A stretch of DNA of 64,000 nt from Aurantiochytrium sp. KH105 (Eukaryota > Sar > Bigyra > Thraustochytrida > Thraustochytriidae): NCBI GenBank assembly GCA_003116975.1, contig BGKB01000024.1, positions 124,001-188,000 of the forward strand. Reading direction: 5' to 3'. The first letter of the stretch is position 1. Each line of letters begins with the position of its first letter. A model generated the notes under the pieces. The model was given only the letters and a program-made list of their open reading frames with translations. It was not told where the DNA came from and searched no databases. The translations under genes were made by a program, and so were the position numbers. Shown piece by piece: positions 28,611-39,162 of this stretch.

Positions 28611-31600
28611 TCAAGGGAGAGATGGCCTGATTGGGCTCAAGAGTCCCTCCCCATGGTCTTGATAATCGTCACCATCGAGCTCGGCTTCTTCGACGTCGAC
28701 CTTCTCGTAAGCGGGGTACTTTTGCTGCCAGCTATAGGCCTTGGAGAGGTCAAAGTTGACCATCTCCACCGATAAACGCTTGCGAGCCGGAAGCTCAAAG
28801 TCTACTTCCATGTTCACCGGGGGACGATATCGCTTGAGAAGCAGCGAAGAGCACACTACTGTGACCGAGGACATTGCCATCATGAAACCTGCCAAGGCCG
28901 GTGGCAAACGAATTTGTAGCCACGGATAGCAGAGACCGGCTGCGAGTGGGATGCAGAACAAATTATACACGAAGGAAAAGAAAAAGTTAAGCTTGATCCG
29001 GCGGATGGTCGTTTGCGCGAGGTGAAGCATCACCGCCACATCGAGCAGATTCGAGCGAATGAGCACAGCATCCGCGGACTTAATGGCGATATCGGTACCT
29101 GCACCGACCGCAACGCCGAGGTCCGCCAGCGTCAGCGCGGGCGAGTCGTTGATGCCGTCACCAACCATGGCAACGACATGCCCTTCCCGCTGCAGGCGAG
29201 CAATTCGCGTGGACTTTTGTTTTGGAAGGCAATTGGCAAAGACCGCATCCTGCTCAATGCCGCAGCGCTTTGCTATGGCGCGCGCGGTCCGCTCGTTGTC
29301 ACCGGATAAGACATAGACGCGTTTGCCGAGCATGCGCAGCGTACTCACCACATAGGCGGCATTGTCCTTGAGCGGGTCGCTCACGGCAATTGCAGCCACC
29401 ACCTCTGGTTTCATTTGCCCGGGAGCCTGCATCGCGCCGAGTACCACGGGACCCTGCTCTTCGTGCTCGTCCATGAAGCGCTCGAGACTGTCGGGCACGG
29501 AAACGCCAGTGCGGCGCATGAGTTTTCGATTACCCGCGAACACACGTACACCATTGACAAAGGTGGCCGCAATTCCAAAACCAGGCATGGCTTCGCACTC
29601 GTGTGGGACCGGAAGGTTCGCGGTGGCCTCGTCGCCGCATATGTGGTTGGCATAGGCGACAATGGCCCTGGCAATCGGGTGCTCGGAGCCCTTTTCCGTC
29701 GCGCGCAAGTAGATTAAAAGCTCTTGATCCGGGAGTTGGCCAACGTTTTTCATTTCCGTGACGGCAGGTTTTCCCTGCGTTAGGGTCCCTGTCTTGTCAA
29801 AGACCACAGCCGTGACCCTCGAAGCGGCCTCGATGGCGTCGCCTCCCTTGATAAGGATGCCGAGGCGAGCGCCGACCCCGGTGCTGACCATGACGGCCGT
29901 GGGCGTGGCGAGTCCGAGAGCGCAGGGACACGAGATAACGAGCACCGCGACTCCAAATTTGAAGGCGAAAACGACAAGCTCCGAGTGGGTGAGCCCAACG
30001 AGATAAAAGGGCGGCGGGTCAACAAAAGTGACAACATAAGTCCACACGAGCCAGGTGAGGATGGCAACACAGACGACCGCGGGGACAAAAACCCTGGCAA
30101 TGGCGTCGGCGTACTCTTGAATGGGGGCCTTGCTGGTCTGCGCATCTTCGACGAGACGCATAATTTGTGCAAGAGCAGTATCACCGCCAACACGCGTAGC
30201 ACGCATCACCAAGGTGCCCGTGCCGTTCACAGTGGACCCTGTGACAATGTCTCCTGCCTGCTTGCTTACAGGCACGGCCTCACCCGTGAGCATGGATTCG
30301 TCCGCGGTGCTGGTACCAGAGACAACCTCGCCATCAACGGGAATGCGTTGACCAGGTAAAACCTTGATGTGGTCGCCGACCTGTACAAGGCGAACATCGA
30401 TCTCTTGTTCTACGTGAGGGGGCTGTTCGCTTACGAGCGTGGCGCTGTCGACCTGCATGTCCATAAGAGCAGTGATGGCGTCTGCGGTACGGCTGCGTGC
30501 CGTCGATTCGAGAAATTTTCCCATGAGAATAAAGGAAATGAGCATCGCCGAAGTCTCGAAAAAGTGCGCATCGCGCGCACCTTCGAGAGACCTTTCGTGT
30601 TTGCAGACGGCCACAACAAGCGACGCCATGGAATAGATATAAGCAGCGCTGGTACCGAGGACCACGAGAACATCCATGTTGGCCGCGCCGTTCTTGAGCG
30701 CATTATAAGCGTTTCGGTAGAATCGGCCACCAAAGTAAAACTGAACGGGCGTAGCCAAAAGCCAAAGCAGAAGCGAATGCCAGTTCAAGCCAAGCTCCCC
30801 GACCGCCTTGTTGAGGGGCACCATAAATACGGGAAAATGAGGGCAGACAACGCTGAGAAAGACAACGGGCAGTGTGAAGATAAGAGAGCCAAAGAACATT
30901 TGCCGATAGTACACAGCACCTTCATCCGTCTGGGCTGCGGCTTCATTCGCCACGAGGTCGCATCCGTATCCTTGCTGCTCGATGAACTCAAAGAGCGTGC
31001 GGGCTCCAACTTCGGCGTTGAGGTGCTTGATTTTCAGCATACCAGAACGATCAATGTCTGCACTGAGGACGCCCGCTCGAGCGCGCACGGGTTCAAGGAC
31101 CCGCGCAAAGACCTCTCCAATACTAGGCCCACCGACCTGGGTCCAAAGGGCAAGTGACAGAGTGCCAACACCTTCCTGGCCGTCGTCGAGGGGAAGATTA
31201 TCTTCAAGCAGAGTCCCACGATACCCGAGGGCATTGATCGCATCGACGATTCCAGCGCCAGAGATGATGGCAGGGTCGTACTCTACAGAGGCCTTCTCTG
31301 CGATCAGAGCAACTGTAGCGGCCTTGACACCAGGCGTCTTGGGAAGGTTACGCTCCACATTGCTAACGCATGCTGCACAGGTCATACCCTGGACCTGCAA
31401 GTCTGCGCGACGCCATGTTGATATCGGAACAGCAACAGATTCAGAGACGTCATCGTTGGGTTCAGAGGTTTTGTCGGCGTGATGCTCACCGGCGAGAAAC
31501 TTAGTTTCGAGATCTGCCTCGGTGCTACGTTCTCGCGAAAGTAGCGAAAGCGAAACGGGAATGGCTCTCAATTTGTCCAAGAGGGACGCGCTCGTGGCTG

Positions 31601-32699
31601 TGTGTACATCAAGGGCGGTCGCATCGAATCCGCAAAGCTCGACTGCTTCGATAAGCTTTGAGGCAGGGGGCACGGCGTCGTCCTCCACGAGCGCCGCTGC
31701 CAAAGGGTGCGAAACGCGAACCTTGGCACCGGGAGCAGCACTTAGCAGAGCATTTGCGACCGTCGTCCCGCAATTCTTTTGGCACATCATTCCCTCGACG
31801 CGCAAGAGAACAGCCCGCTGTGTCGATGCCGTCGCCGTTGTTGTTGTGGTTGCTGTCGTCATCGAAGGCTGGGTCGATGATGAGACGGAACGCAGATCGT
31901 CAGCAAGTTTCGCAGCACGAGAGGCGTCAGCAACCACGGCTGCATCAAAGCCAATCATGTCGACAGCATCAATTAGAGTCTGCGGCGAAGGCAGGTCCGC
32001 GCCCTCCACGAGCGCGGCCGCCAACGGGTGAGAGACGAACACAGAGGCGCCAGGCGCTGCGGAACGCAGGGCGTTTGTGACGGTCGTACCGCAGTTCTTT
32101 TGGCACATCATACCCTCTACGTCAAAGACCAGCAGTGCATGAGCTGGCTTGGGAGCACTCGGGACGACGCGGCGCAATTTGTTGGCGAGATCAACATCGA
32201 AGACAGGTTTGGCGTCGAAGCCAATCATCTCGACGGCGTCAACGAGAACCGCCGAACCCGGAACGCGCGGGCCTTCCACAAGCGCAGCGCTCAGGGCGTG
32301 CGAAGCGACAACGTGCGCCCCTGGGGCGGCGGCACGTAGAGCGTTTGTCACGGTCGTGCCACAATTTTTCTGGCACATCATACCTTCTACGGCAAGTGTG
32401 CACGACGCAAAGTGCGGTGCTCCGCGCTGTGCAGCGTCCTCGCGCAAGCGCGGGACGAGCTCGGCCGCGTCGTCAATAATGGTTGCGTCAAACCCAATCA
32501 TTTCTACGGCCTCCACAAGCATCGCTGCCTCAAGTGCAGTGCCTGGAGCGTACACGAGTGCAGCGCTTAGAGCATGAGACACGATAACCTCGGCGAGCGG
32601 CAGATTTGGAATGGCATTTCGAAGAGCATTATAGACGGTTGTGCCACAGTTCTTTTGGCACATCATGCCTTCCAGCGCGAGTACAACCATGGATGCCAT
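28611..32699 (-). CDS. Copper-transporting P1B-type ATPase with four CxxxC HMA repeats
   Basis: Encodes 1362 aa from the ATG at 32699 (another ATG is three codons on). The first four HMA domains, each about 75-90 residues, carry [13 protein letters not shown], i.e. C-x3-C rather than the usual C-x2-C. A fifth has the canonical GMTCAAC, and a sixth is degenerate with no Cys pair. The ATPase core is complete: TGEAVPVSK actuator motif, CPC at 924-926 in the ion-binding helix, phosphorylated Asp968 in [29 protein letters not shown] and the C-terminal [12 protein letters not shown]. About eight membrane spans are visible. Family members move Cu(I) into the secretory pathway or out of the cell (ATP7/CCC2). 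An FTR1-type iron permease lies 4.3 kb away. Confidence in class is high; metal preference of the CxxxC repeats is unknown. Confidence 0.93.
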   Translation of the reverse strand: MASMVVLALEGMMCQKNCGTTVYNALRNAIPNLPLAEVIVSHALSAALVYAPGTALEAAMLVEAVEMIGFDATIIDDAAELVPRLREDAAQRGAPHFASCTLAVEGMMCQKNCGTTVTNALRAAAPGAHVVASHALSAALVEGPRVPGSAVLVDAVEMIGFDAKPVFDVDLANKLRRVVPSAPKPAHALLVFDVEGMMCQKNCGTTVTNALRSAAPGASVFVSHPLAAALVEGADLPSPQTLIDAVDMIGFDAAVVADASRAAKLADDLRSVSSSTQPSMTTATTTTTATASTQRAVLLRVEGMMCQKNCGTTVANALLSAAPGAKVRVSHPLAAALVEDDAVPPASKLIEAVELCGFDATALDVHTATSASLLDKLRAIPVSLSLLSRERSTEADLETKFLAGEHHADKTSEPNDDVSESVAVPISTWRRADLQVQGMTCAACVSNVERNLPKTPGVKAATVALIAEKASVEYDPAIISGAGIVDAINALGYRGTLLEDNLPLDDGQEGVGTLSLALWTQVGGPSIGEVFARVLEPVRARAGVLSADIDRSGMLKIKHLNAEVGARTLFEFIEQQGYGCDLVANEAAAQTDEGAVYYRQMFFGSLIFTLPVVFLSVVCPHFPVFMVPLNKAVGELGLNWHSLLLWLLATPVQFYFGGRFYRNAYNALKNGAANMDVLVVLGTSAAYIYSMASLVVAVCKHERSLEGARDAHFFETSAMLISFILMGKFLESTARSRTADAITALMDMQVDSATLVSEQPPHVEQEIDVRLVQVGDHIKVLPGQRIPVDGEVVSGTSTADESMLTGEAVPVSKQAGDIVTGSTVNGTGTLVMRATRVGGDTALAQIMRLVEDAQTSKAPIQEYADAIARVFVPAVVCVAILTWLVWTYVVTFVDPPPFYLVGLTHSELVVFAFKFGVAVLVISCPCALGLATPTAVMVSTGVGARLGILIKGGDAIEAASRVTAVVFDKTGTLTQGKPAVTEMKNVGQLPDQELLIYLRATEKGSEHPIARAIVAYANHICGDEATANLPVPHECEAMPGFGIAATFVNGVRVFAGNRKLMRRTGVSVPDSLERFMDEHEEQGPVVLGAMQAPGQMKPEVVAAIAVSDPLKDNAAYVVSTLRMLGKRVYVLSGDNERTARAIAKRCGIEQDAVFANCLPKQKSTRIARLQREGHVVAMVGDGINDSPALTLADLGVAVGAGTDIAIKSADAVLIRSNLLDVAVMLHLAQTTIRRIKLNFFFSFVYNLFCIPLAAGLCYPWLQIRLPPALAGFMMAMSSVTVVCSSLLLKRYRPPVNMEVDFELPARKRLSVEMVNFDLSKAYSWQQKYPAYEKVDVEEAELDGDDYQDHGEGLLSPIRPSLP

Positions 32700-33282
32700 T
32701 GGTTGTACTCGGGCAAGACAGCCCACCGTGTTTCGCGAAAGCAGCTAGCAGCTCGCTTCGCGCTAAACCCTGGTCTGCGCGTCTTGGACAAGGTTTGCAA
32801 CAGGAAAAGAAAGACCCAACCTGCAAGTTTTCCTAGAATGCGCAAATTCCACCACGCTGCTGAGCGACCAGGCAAATGGCCACTCTGGTCAGTCGAGCGC
32901 GGTTCCGTCCACGTCCCCAGACACAGCAGCAGACGCTGGCAACCCGTTCTTGCACCCGCTCGCCAGGAGAGAGCGCGTACTGTTTCTTGAACAAAGGCAC
33001 CTTGTCAAGTTGCGGGGGGGGGGCAGGCAAGCTTTCCCCCTCTCCGGGTGGTCGTGCGTCCGTTGAGATCGCCCTCGCACGCGCGCAGACGCCCTCGCTC
33101 GCCTCGCGCTCCTTGCGCCCGCCCTCCGCCCGGCCTCGCCTCGCCGCGCCTTGTGCCTTGCCTCGCCCTCGCTCGCTCGCTCGCTCGCTTCGCTCTTTGC
33201 TTTCGCGCGCCTCGTGCCGGCTCACCGCGCGCGTGCGCTTATTACCGTCGCCCCCCGTTCCCTGCATTCCGCTACACGGCGA
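32700..33282. promoter_or_regulatory. Upstream region of the copper ATPase gene
   Basis: Contains the presumed ATPase promoter, a G-run at 33016-33024 and a GCTC array at 33170-33190. The open frames are Arg/Ser/Pro-rich and unconvincing. Confidence 0.35.
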
Positions 33283-33552
33283 ATGCTCCCTGTCCTTGTG
33301 ACCCGCGGTTCTGTCCTCCTCCTCCTCCTCGGCGTCCCCGCCTTTGGAACAGCGGCCCCCGCGAAGAACGAATCAGAACGTTCGTCGGGAGTGCACCTTG
33401 GAAATGAAACAGAACACGTGCTCGGGTTGTGCGGGTTCCCCCACAGCGGAAGGATACGCGTGCGCTGGCCAGGTGCGGGGCCGGTTGCTTGCTACCAGTG
33501 CAACAACTTTCAAAAAGAAAAAGAAGGAAAGGAAAAGAAAGAAATAGATTGA
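33283..33552 (+). CDS. Possible small secreted protein (doubtful)
   Basis: An 89-codon ORF begins with a signal-peptide-like start (MLPVLVTRGSVLLLLLGVPA) followed by a short region with four Cys and a Lys/Glu-rich end coded by an A-rich tract. There is no recognised domain. The Lys-rich tail suggests the frame runs into 3' UTR or intron sequence. It could equally be chance in GC-rich DNA. Confidence 0.18.
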   Translation: MLPVLVTRGSVLLLLLGVPAFGTAAPAKNESERSSGVHLGNETEHVLGLCGFPHSGRIRVRWPGAGPVACYQCNNFQKEKEGKEKKEID

Positions 33553-33770
33553 CTCCAGAACACGCACGATGCGTCAACTTTGGAGTGGCTGTCGCCGGCC
33601 GTGGCAGTGGGTGGAAGACTGGCCGCTTTGCCGCGCAGAGGCCCAGCCAGGAACGATGGGAAGCCGTAGGGAACGTTTGGGAATGGGGCTTCGGAGAGCG
33701 GCCGGGCTGGGTTGGGTTTTATCATAGGTTGCTCTCTCTGTCTGACCATCGCGCACTGTCCCGGCGATGA

Positions 33771-33906
33771 GTTGCGGTGACCGAGTGGTTAAGGTGGTGG
33801 ACTGCTATGTGCCTGGCTTTTAGATTTCTATCTACGAAGCACCTGCAGGCGATGTGCTTACATCCATTGTTCTCTGAACGCCTGGGTTCGAATCCCAGCC
33901 GCAACG
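33771..33906 (+). tRNA. tRNA-Ser (anticodon GCU) with 54-nt intron
   Basis: The 7-bp acceptor stem pairs GTTGCGG with CCGCAAC and is followed by G. The D-arm is ACCGAGTGGTTAAGGT. The anticodon loop CTGCTA gives GCT at positions 34-36, followed by an intron at the canonical 37/38 site (33808-33861). The 3' exon (33862-33906) has a long class II variable arm (TTGTTCTCTGAACGC) and T-arm CTGGGTTCGAATCCCAG. Joined length is 82 nt. A T10 run follows at 33914. Confidence 0.95.
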
Positions 33907-33913
33907 TATGTAC

Positions 33914-33923
33914 TTTTTTTTTT
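33914..33923 (+). terminator. RNA polymerase III oligo-T terminator
   Basis: Ten T residues begin 8 bases after the first tRNA-Ser. Confidence 0.8.
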
Positions 33924-34004
33924 CGCAATTTTTTTATTTTTATTATTATGATTTGAATTTTTGTCTTACCTGCGAGCGCGCGCATGCACACCTTGGATTT
34001 TGGG

Positions 34005-34140
34005 GTTGCGGTGACCGAGTGGTTAAGGTGGTGGACTGCTATCAGTCTAGGTTCTAGCTTTGTCGCTATGATGTTCCTAGGCGCAATGTGCCTGTATCCA
34101 TTGTTCTCTGAACGCCTGGGTTCGAATCCCAGCCGCAACG
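34005..34140 (+). tRNA. Second tRNA-Ser (anticodon GCU) with a different 54-nt intron
   Basis: Its exons (34005-34041 and 34096-34140) match those of the tRNA 234 bases upstream base for base, as far as I can align by eye. The intron (34042-34095) has the same length but a largely different sequence. Acceptor stem, GCT anticodon, variable arm and T-arm are intact. Oligo-T follows at 34144. Confidence 0.95.
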
Positions 34141-34143
34141 TGA

Positions 34144-34153
34144 TTTTTTTTTT
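34144..34153 (+). terminator. RNA polymerase III oligo-T terminator
   Basis: Ten T residues begin 4 bases after the second tRNA-Ser. Confidence 0.8.
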
Positions 34154-34412
34154 GGTCCAATTTTTGGAGGAGCAGGTGCTCTTCTGCAGAGGAATGAAGT
34201 TGCTCCTAGCCGCAGACGTCACCGGCAGTGGCGGCTGCGGTCGCGCCGCACGCGCCAAGAGGATGTGCTGAATTGCTTGTTTCGCAGCCATCCGGCTGGC
34301 TGTTGCGATGTTGATCGTGTCGATGTAAGTAACTACTACATCACTTCATAACACACACACACACAAGGCAAGGCACCCTCCGATCATCGATGCTGCGTTC
34401 GTCTGATCACGA

Positions 34413-34994
34413 CTAACAAGTCATCCACGCTGCGATGCTGCAATGCTGCATACCGCCCACGCACGCACGCACGCACGCACGCACGCACGTGCACGTGCGC
34501 ACATCGCCTGCTGCTGGCCGTGGGATGTGGGCGTGTGCGTGCGTCTGGACTTTTTGGAAACTTACGCGGCTGGCAGTGGTGGCAGATGTGATTGCCGAAC
34601 CCTCCACATCTAGCCAAGCCATCCATTTCTTTGCCGCGCCTGGCCCATGATGAGATTTGCCGGCACTGATGCTTTGCAGGAAACTGCCCCTTTCGTGAGC
34701 AAAGCAATGAGTCGTTCTTGCGGCCACAGCCAGCGGCCACAGCCAGCAGCAGCTGCTTTCTTTGCTCTTCGTGATCGAATCGAGCGACATTGAGATGACA
34801 GCGGTCAGCATGTCCACGGCGGCTGGCTTCAAGTTCAAGACCTTGTAGCACATAAGCATCTTCTCCAAGCTGACAAAGTTCTTGGTCCATTCAGTGCCGA
34901 CCTCGAAGGGACCGACAATCTTCCCAGGTCTGCTCTCGCCTGCCGCCGCCGCTTGCAGCGCAGCTTGCAGAGCAGACGACGCTCGCCCGCTCAT
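34413..34994 (-). CDS. Small unrecognised protein, probably two exons
   Basis: The ATG is at 34994. Read straight through, the frame gives 193 aa, but its end would translate an ACGC microsatellite into Cys/Val/Arg repeats. A better model has exon 1 34994-34566, a GTAAGT donor, an intron 34565-34446 holding the microsatellite and ending in ATGCAG, and exon 2 34445-34413, giving 153 aa in phase. The first 80 residues look like a folded helical protein (FEVGTEWTKNFVSLEKMLMC, LKPAAVDMLTAVISMSLDSI). No family recognised; the C-terminal half is weaker. Confidence 0.4.
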   Translation of the reverse strand: MSGRASSALQAALQAAAAGESRPGKIVGPFEVGTEWTKNFVSLEKMLMCYKVLNLKPAAVDMLTAVISMSLDSITKSKESSCCWLWPLAVAARTTHCFAHERGSFLQSISAGKSHHGPGAAKKWMAWLDVEGSAITSATTASRVSFQKVQTHAHAHIPRPAAGDVRTCTCVRACVRACVGGMQHCSIAAWMTC

Positions 34995-36411
34995 ACACCC
35001 CGAGCGTCCTCCCGCTCCCGATCTTCTCCCTCCGCACGGGCCTCACGCGGAGCCGGAAAGAGCGCCTCGCCTCCATCCAGCCATCCATCCATCCAGCCAG
35101 CCATACGTTGGCACGTTATCAACTCACACTGTCAAGCCGAAGCGCCTTCACTCCCGTCGATCCACTCCGCGAGACCTTGCTTCCTTGCTTCCTTGCTTGC
35201 TTGCTTGCTTCCTTCATTCATGGACTCGACTCGACTCGACTCGTCTTGCTGCCGGTTCTGGCTTCACGATTTGGCTGCCGGGCTCACCAAGCCCGCGAAC
35301 CGTGCTGCGCCGGGCTCGCCTGCCGTTGCTGTTGATGCTCGCATCGCCATCATGTCATGGCGATCGCCCGCCGCCGATGCATGCACGGACGGAGGCAAGC
35401 AAGCAATCAAGCAATCAAGCTAGCAAGCAAGGAGGCGTTGAAAGTTCAAGTTGGTTTGCACGAGCCGGACTCCGGTCCGGGTCTGCTGCGTCTGCTGCGT
35501 CTGGGCCCGCCGGATAAATAATTGGTCGGAGCGGGCGGCGCAAGCGCGGCGCGGGCAGCGAAGTCGCCGCGGCTGCGACGCGGACTGCGATGGGTTGACA
35601 TTTCGATTGGAGCAAAAGAATCGGCGCTTCTGCGAGGATGACTGGTGGATGAACGCTGACAAAGTTATCCATCCATCCACGCGCGCGATGGTGCTGCAAG
35701 CAGAGGAGGAACGAGGCGAGGCGGTTCAGAGAGGGGTTGGCACCTGCAGCGGCTTCTTGCGGGCGAGAGGCGCGCGCCTCACTTGCGCGTGCAGGGCTGC
35801 AAGGTACGGTTGGCTGCGCTGCCAGTGATCATGACGCTGGCCGCACCAATATTCCGGCACGCACTCAACTGCATGCGCGGCGGCGCGCCGCGTCCCACAC
35901 CCGCCCGCAGCCACGCCGCGTGGGCCCCCTTACGCCGCCTTCGTGCCGCCTGAGCGGGTTCCCCTTCGCCGCGCACTTGCGGCCGCGGCGCGTGCGCGGT
36001 CCGCGCTGTGGGACCGGACCTTCGTCCCGTGGAACATGCGCTGCGGGGCCGCCTCCCTTCCCCGTACCGCCCGAAGTGGACCCGAGGCGCCGCTTGCTTC
36101 CGGGACTTCGCAACCCCGCTGCGGTAATGGTGCGGGGCCGCTGTGGGCGTCCCCTTTTCCCGGCCTTGTACATAGCTAATAATAACTAGTACCATGGTGA
36201 GCGAGCCTCCCGCGTTTCCTTGCCTGCAGCCGCGACCAGGCTCCCCGGCCGGCCGGCCCTCGCCGCCTCGCTACACTCGCTCGCTCCCTCGCTCGCTCCG
36301 GGAGGTTCGCGGCCGCCACTCCGCCCCGGCGCCGCCGTCGCGCGCCCGCGTCCACAGTGCAGCGGCGGCGGTTGGAGGGGGGCCTTGCCACGGACGGTGG
36401 CTGGACGGGCG

Positions 36412-36610
36412 GCGAGAGGAAAGAAAGAAAGAAGGAAAGAAAGAAAGAAAGACTCGGTTGACGAAGAAAAGAAAGCCTGAGGAAAAAGAAAAGGAAAGGA
36501 AAGAAAGACTCCGGCCGGAAAGCAGAGAGAAGATAGAAAAGAAAGCAAAGAAAAGAAAAGCAAAGAAAAGAAAAGACTCGAAAGAAGGAAATGAAAAGGA
36601 AAGGAAAGGA
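36412..36610 (+). repeat. Polypurine (GAAA-rich) tract
   Basis: About 200 bases are almost wholly A and G on the plus strand, built from GAAA/AAGG units with a few short interruptions. Confidence 0.85.
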
Positions 36611-36677
36611 GAAGTTCCAGGTCGAGTTCGCACCACAAGTTCATTGGCTTGGTCGGCACTGAGACAGATCGAGCTCG

Positions 36678-36680
<3 letters not shown>

Positions 36681-36724
<44 letters not shown>
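36681..36724. repeat. (AAGC)11 tetranucleotide array
   Basis: Eleven perfect AAGC units about 250 bases before the permease ATG. Confidence 0.95.
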
Positions 36725-36726
<2 letters not shown>

Positions 36727-36977
36727 ACGGAAGGGAGGAGCAAACCCGAAACCCTGCCACGACGCACGGCGACGCGAGCTCGGCCGCCTGCGTGCACGCC
36801 GACCGAGACGCGAGCAAGAGAGCGCGAGACGTCGCCGCGAGGGCCCGTTGACCGGCTGGGTGCAGCGCGGGAAGAAACGGCGGCTTGAGACGAGACGGAC
36901 GGCGCCAGGCAGCGCGTCCACGCGGGGCCAACGAACAAGCGGCAGTAGCTAGCTAGCCAGCTAGCTCCAAGAACAAG

Positions 36978-38180
36978 ATGGGCTACGTGGAGATTACCGC
37001 GCTTGCTGAAGGCGAGACCGTCGGCCTCTTCGCCCTTCCGGCGCTCTTCATCATGTTGCGTGAGACGCTCGAGGCGGCCATCGTGCTCAGCGTGCTTATC
37101 GGTCTGGTCCACCGCGTTGGCATGGGCTACATGTCCAAGTACATTTGGTTCGGCGTGGGAGCCGCTCTCTTTCTTACCATCGCCGGTGGCATCATTGTCA
37201 TTCTTCTCGTGAATGTCGCCAAGGAGTCGCTCTTCGAGGGCGACAATGGCAAGGTTGCCGAGGGCGCGGTCAGCGTCGTTGCGGCCATCCTCATTTCCAT
37301 CGTCGCCCTTTCGATTGGTGACATCTCCGCCATCCAGGAGAAGATTGAGGCTAAGATGCTCGCCAAGGTCCGCCACGCCCATGCCGACGAGGAGGCAGAG
37401 GTTGTGACACCCGAGTCGATCGAAGACGTCAAGCTTGGCGAGACTGCCGCGATCGCTCCCTCGGACGCCGGAGTTATCGCGGACGCGGAAACCGCTGATG
37501 TTGAGGCGTCGGATGACAGCAAGAAGAAGAAGAAAAAGAAGAAGAACGTCTTGAAAATTGAAGATCTTGACGAACGCGACCGTGCTGAGCTCGAGAACGA
37601 GGTTACGCCCGAGCTCATGTTCGGCCTGGCCTTCACTGCCGTCATTCGCGAGGGCCTTGAAACGATCATCTTCTTCACTGGCATCACCGTCACCTACCCG
37701 CCCGAGTCCCTTCCCATCCCGGCCCTCGTTGGCGCCCTCATCGGTGCCTTGTGCGGCGTCCTCCTTTACCGTTCGAGCGGTGAGCTCACCATCAAGTGGT
37801 TCTTCCGCATCACCATGGTTCTCCTCGTTTTTATCGGTGCCGGTGTCTGGACCAATGGTTTCCGTGAGCTCCTTGAAGCCGGCAAGCTCGGCTACTGGGA
37901 TGCCGATGACGACAGCATGTTTGTCTGGGACGCTACGGGATGCTGTGGTCTTGACAACCAATTTTGGCTCCTCATGCGTGTCCTCTTTGGTTGGCAGCCC
38001 CAGCCTGTGCCCTTTGACTTTGCCATGTACTTTGGATACCATGCGGTCATGTGGACCCTTGTCTACATCAAGATGAAGCGCGCCCGCGAAGGCAAGCCAG
38101 GCTTCAAGGCGCTCATCAAGTACTACATTTGCCGCCGCGGCGAGAAGCCCGTCGCTGTCCCGCCGCCCACGGCTGCTTGA
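36978..38180 (+). CDS. FTR1-type high-affinity iron permease
   Basis: Encodes 400 aa. The two signature REXXE motifs are present: R28-ETLE (FIMLRETLEAAIVLSVLIG) and R224-EGLE (AVIREGLETIIFFTG). About seven hydrophobic spans are seen, with a cytosolic-type loop between the third and fourth that is acidic and carries a run of eight lysines (about 181-188). FTR1 proteins take up Fe(III) together with a multicopper ferroxidase; none lies in this window, although a copper ATPase that could load one is 4.3 kb away. The start is the first ATG after a CTAGCTAG-rich leader. Length is typical. Confidence 0.92.
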   Translation: MGYVEITALAEGETVGLFALPALFIMLRETLEAAIVLSVLIGLVHRVGMGYMSKYIWFGVGAALFLTIAGGIIVILLVNVAKESLFEGDNGKVAEGAVSVVAAILISIVALSIGDISAIQEKIEAKMLAKVRHAHADEEAEVVTPESIEDVKLGETAAIAPSDAGVIADAETADVEASDDSKKKKKKKKNVLKIEDLDERDRAELENEVTPELMFGLAFTAVIREGLETIIFFTGITVTYPPESLPIPALVGALIGALCGVLLYRSSGELTIKWFFRITMVLLVFIGAGVWTNGFRELLEAGKLGYWDADDDSMFVWDATGCCGLDNQFWLLMRVLFGWQPQPVPFDFAMYFGYHAVMWTLVYIKMKRAREGKPGFKALIKYYICRRGEKPVAVPPPTAA

Positions 38181-39089
38181 GTTTCCGATTGACTGTCTAA
38201 ATCCATCCAGCCATCCAGCCATCCATGCAAGCATTCCTTTTCTCACAGACCCATTCAGCTATTCATCAACCAAGCAATAAATGGCAGCTGCGTAACTGAA
38301 TACTTGAAATCGCCATTCATTCCATTGATTCATTTTGTGGTTTTTTTTTTTTTAGAACTTTATACAAGCTTCTCTGTCTCATGCGTAGCTAGCTACGACT
38401 CGCCCATCTCCACATCTGCCTTTGCCTGAGCGCAAGGCACCAAAGACGAGAAAACACCCTCCTCTCGCCTCTCCGTTGCTCGCTATTGCTTGTTCGATGC
38501 GCTCTCTCGACCCGCCCGCATTTTTTCATTCTCCCATTCTTTCCTCAGCCCGATCCAGCCACGGCTGCAGACAGCACAGCCGTCCGAAGAGTATACTACC
38601 CGTCGCAAACGCCCAAGGAAAGGCACGTGGACCCCTTCGTTTAGCGCCGCTCCTTGGACCGACACGCCGACGCGTACACGCTCCGTGCGCTCTCTGCAAG
38701 GCGCTCTCCGTCCATCAAAGCACGGGGCGGAACGCCGACCGTCAAGAGAACTCGCGAACAAAGCCGAGGGATAGATAGAGAGAGAGGAAGGAGGAGCGCG
38801 GCAGAAGCGCATCGCGGCCGACCGGGCGCGACCGAGCAGCGAGCGCCGCGCCGCGTCGCTGCCGTGGACGCCGCCCCGCCCGCGCCCCTCCCGCGCTCCC
38901 GCCCGCCACGCGCCCCGCGCTCCTGCTGCGCCAGCTTTGGCGGCGTGGCGTGTGCCTGGCGGACGAGAGCGTTGTCGTCGTCGCCGGCGCCGGCGGTGGA
39001 GACGCACGGCGAAAGGGACCAACGCGTCCTCGGCCGTGCGAGAGTAGCTGCAAGGAAGCGCAGATCACCCTTCCGTAGAACACCTGCCC
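38181..39089. other. Intergenic region between the iron permease and the ABC transporter
   Basis: About 910 bp. It includes a T13 run at 38341-38353 after the permease stop and CATC repeats near 38205-38225. The rest is GC-rich leader sequence without a convincing gene. Confidence 0.35.
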
Positions 39090-39146
39090 GTAGATTGATC
39101 GCTCGTCCGTGGATTGATCGCTTGTCCGTAGATTGATCGCGCGTAG
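39090..39146 (+). repeat. Three tandem 19-bp units just upstream of the ABC transporter ATG
   Basis: Units start at 39090, 39109 and 39128, each containing GATTGATCGC with small changes. They end 16 bases before the ATG at 39163, so they lie in the promoter or 5' UTR. Confidence 0.85.
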
Positions 39147-39162
39147 CCCCCGAAAGACCAAG

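Larger units (their letters stand above)
34995..36977. other. 2-kb intergenic region with simple repeats, upstream of the iron permease
   Basis: No supported gene. It contains CATC repeats (35084-35102), a GCTT-type run (35180-35212), an extreme purine tract (36412-36610) and an AAGC array (36681-36724). A 686-codon minus-strand frame over 36186-38246 is the antisense shadow of the permease gene and these repeats. Confidence 0.45.

Noticed and set aside
33722-34291. 189-codon minus-strand frame with LGFEPRRSENNG twice
   Set aside because: It is the antisense of the two tRNA-Ser genes, a common false protein.
36186-38246. 686-codon minus-strand frame
   Set aside because: It is antisense to the iron permease and continues into polypurine and AAGC repeats, giving Ser/Phe/Leu and CLLA repeats. 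No domain.
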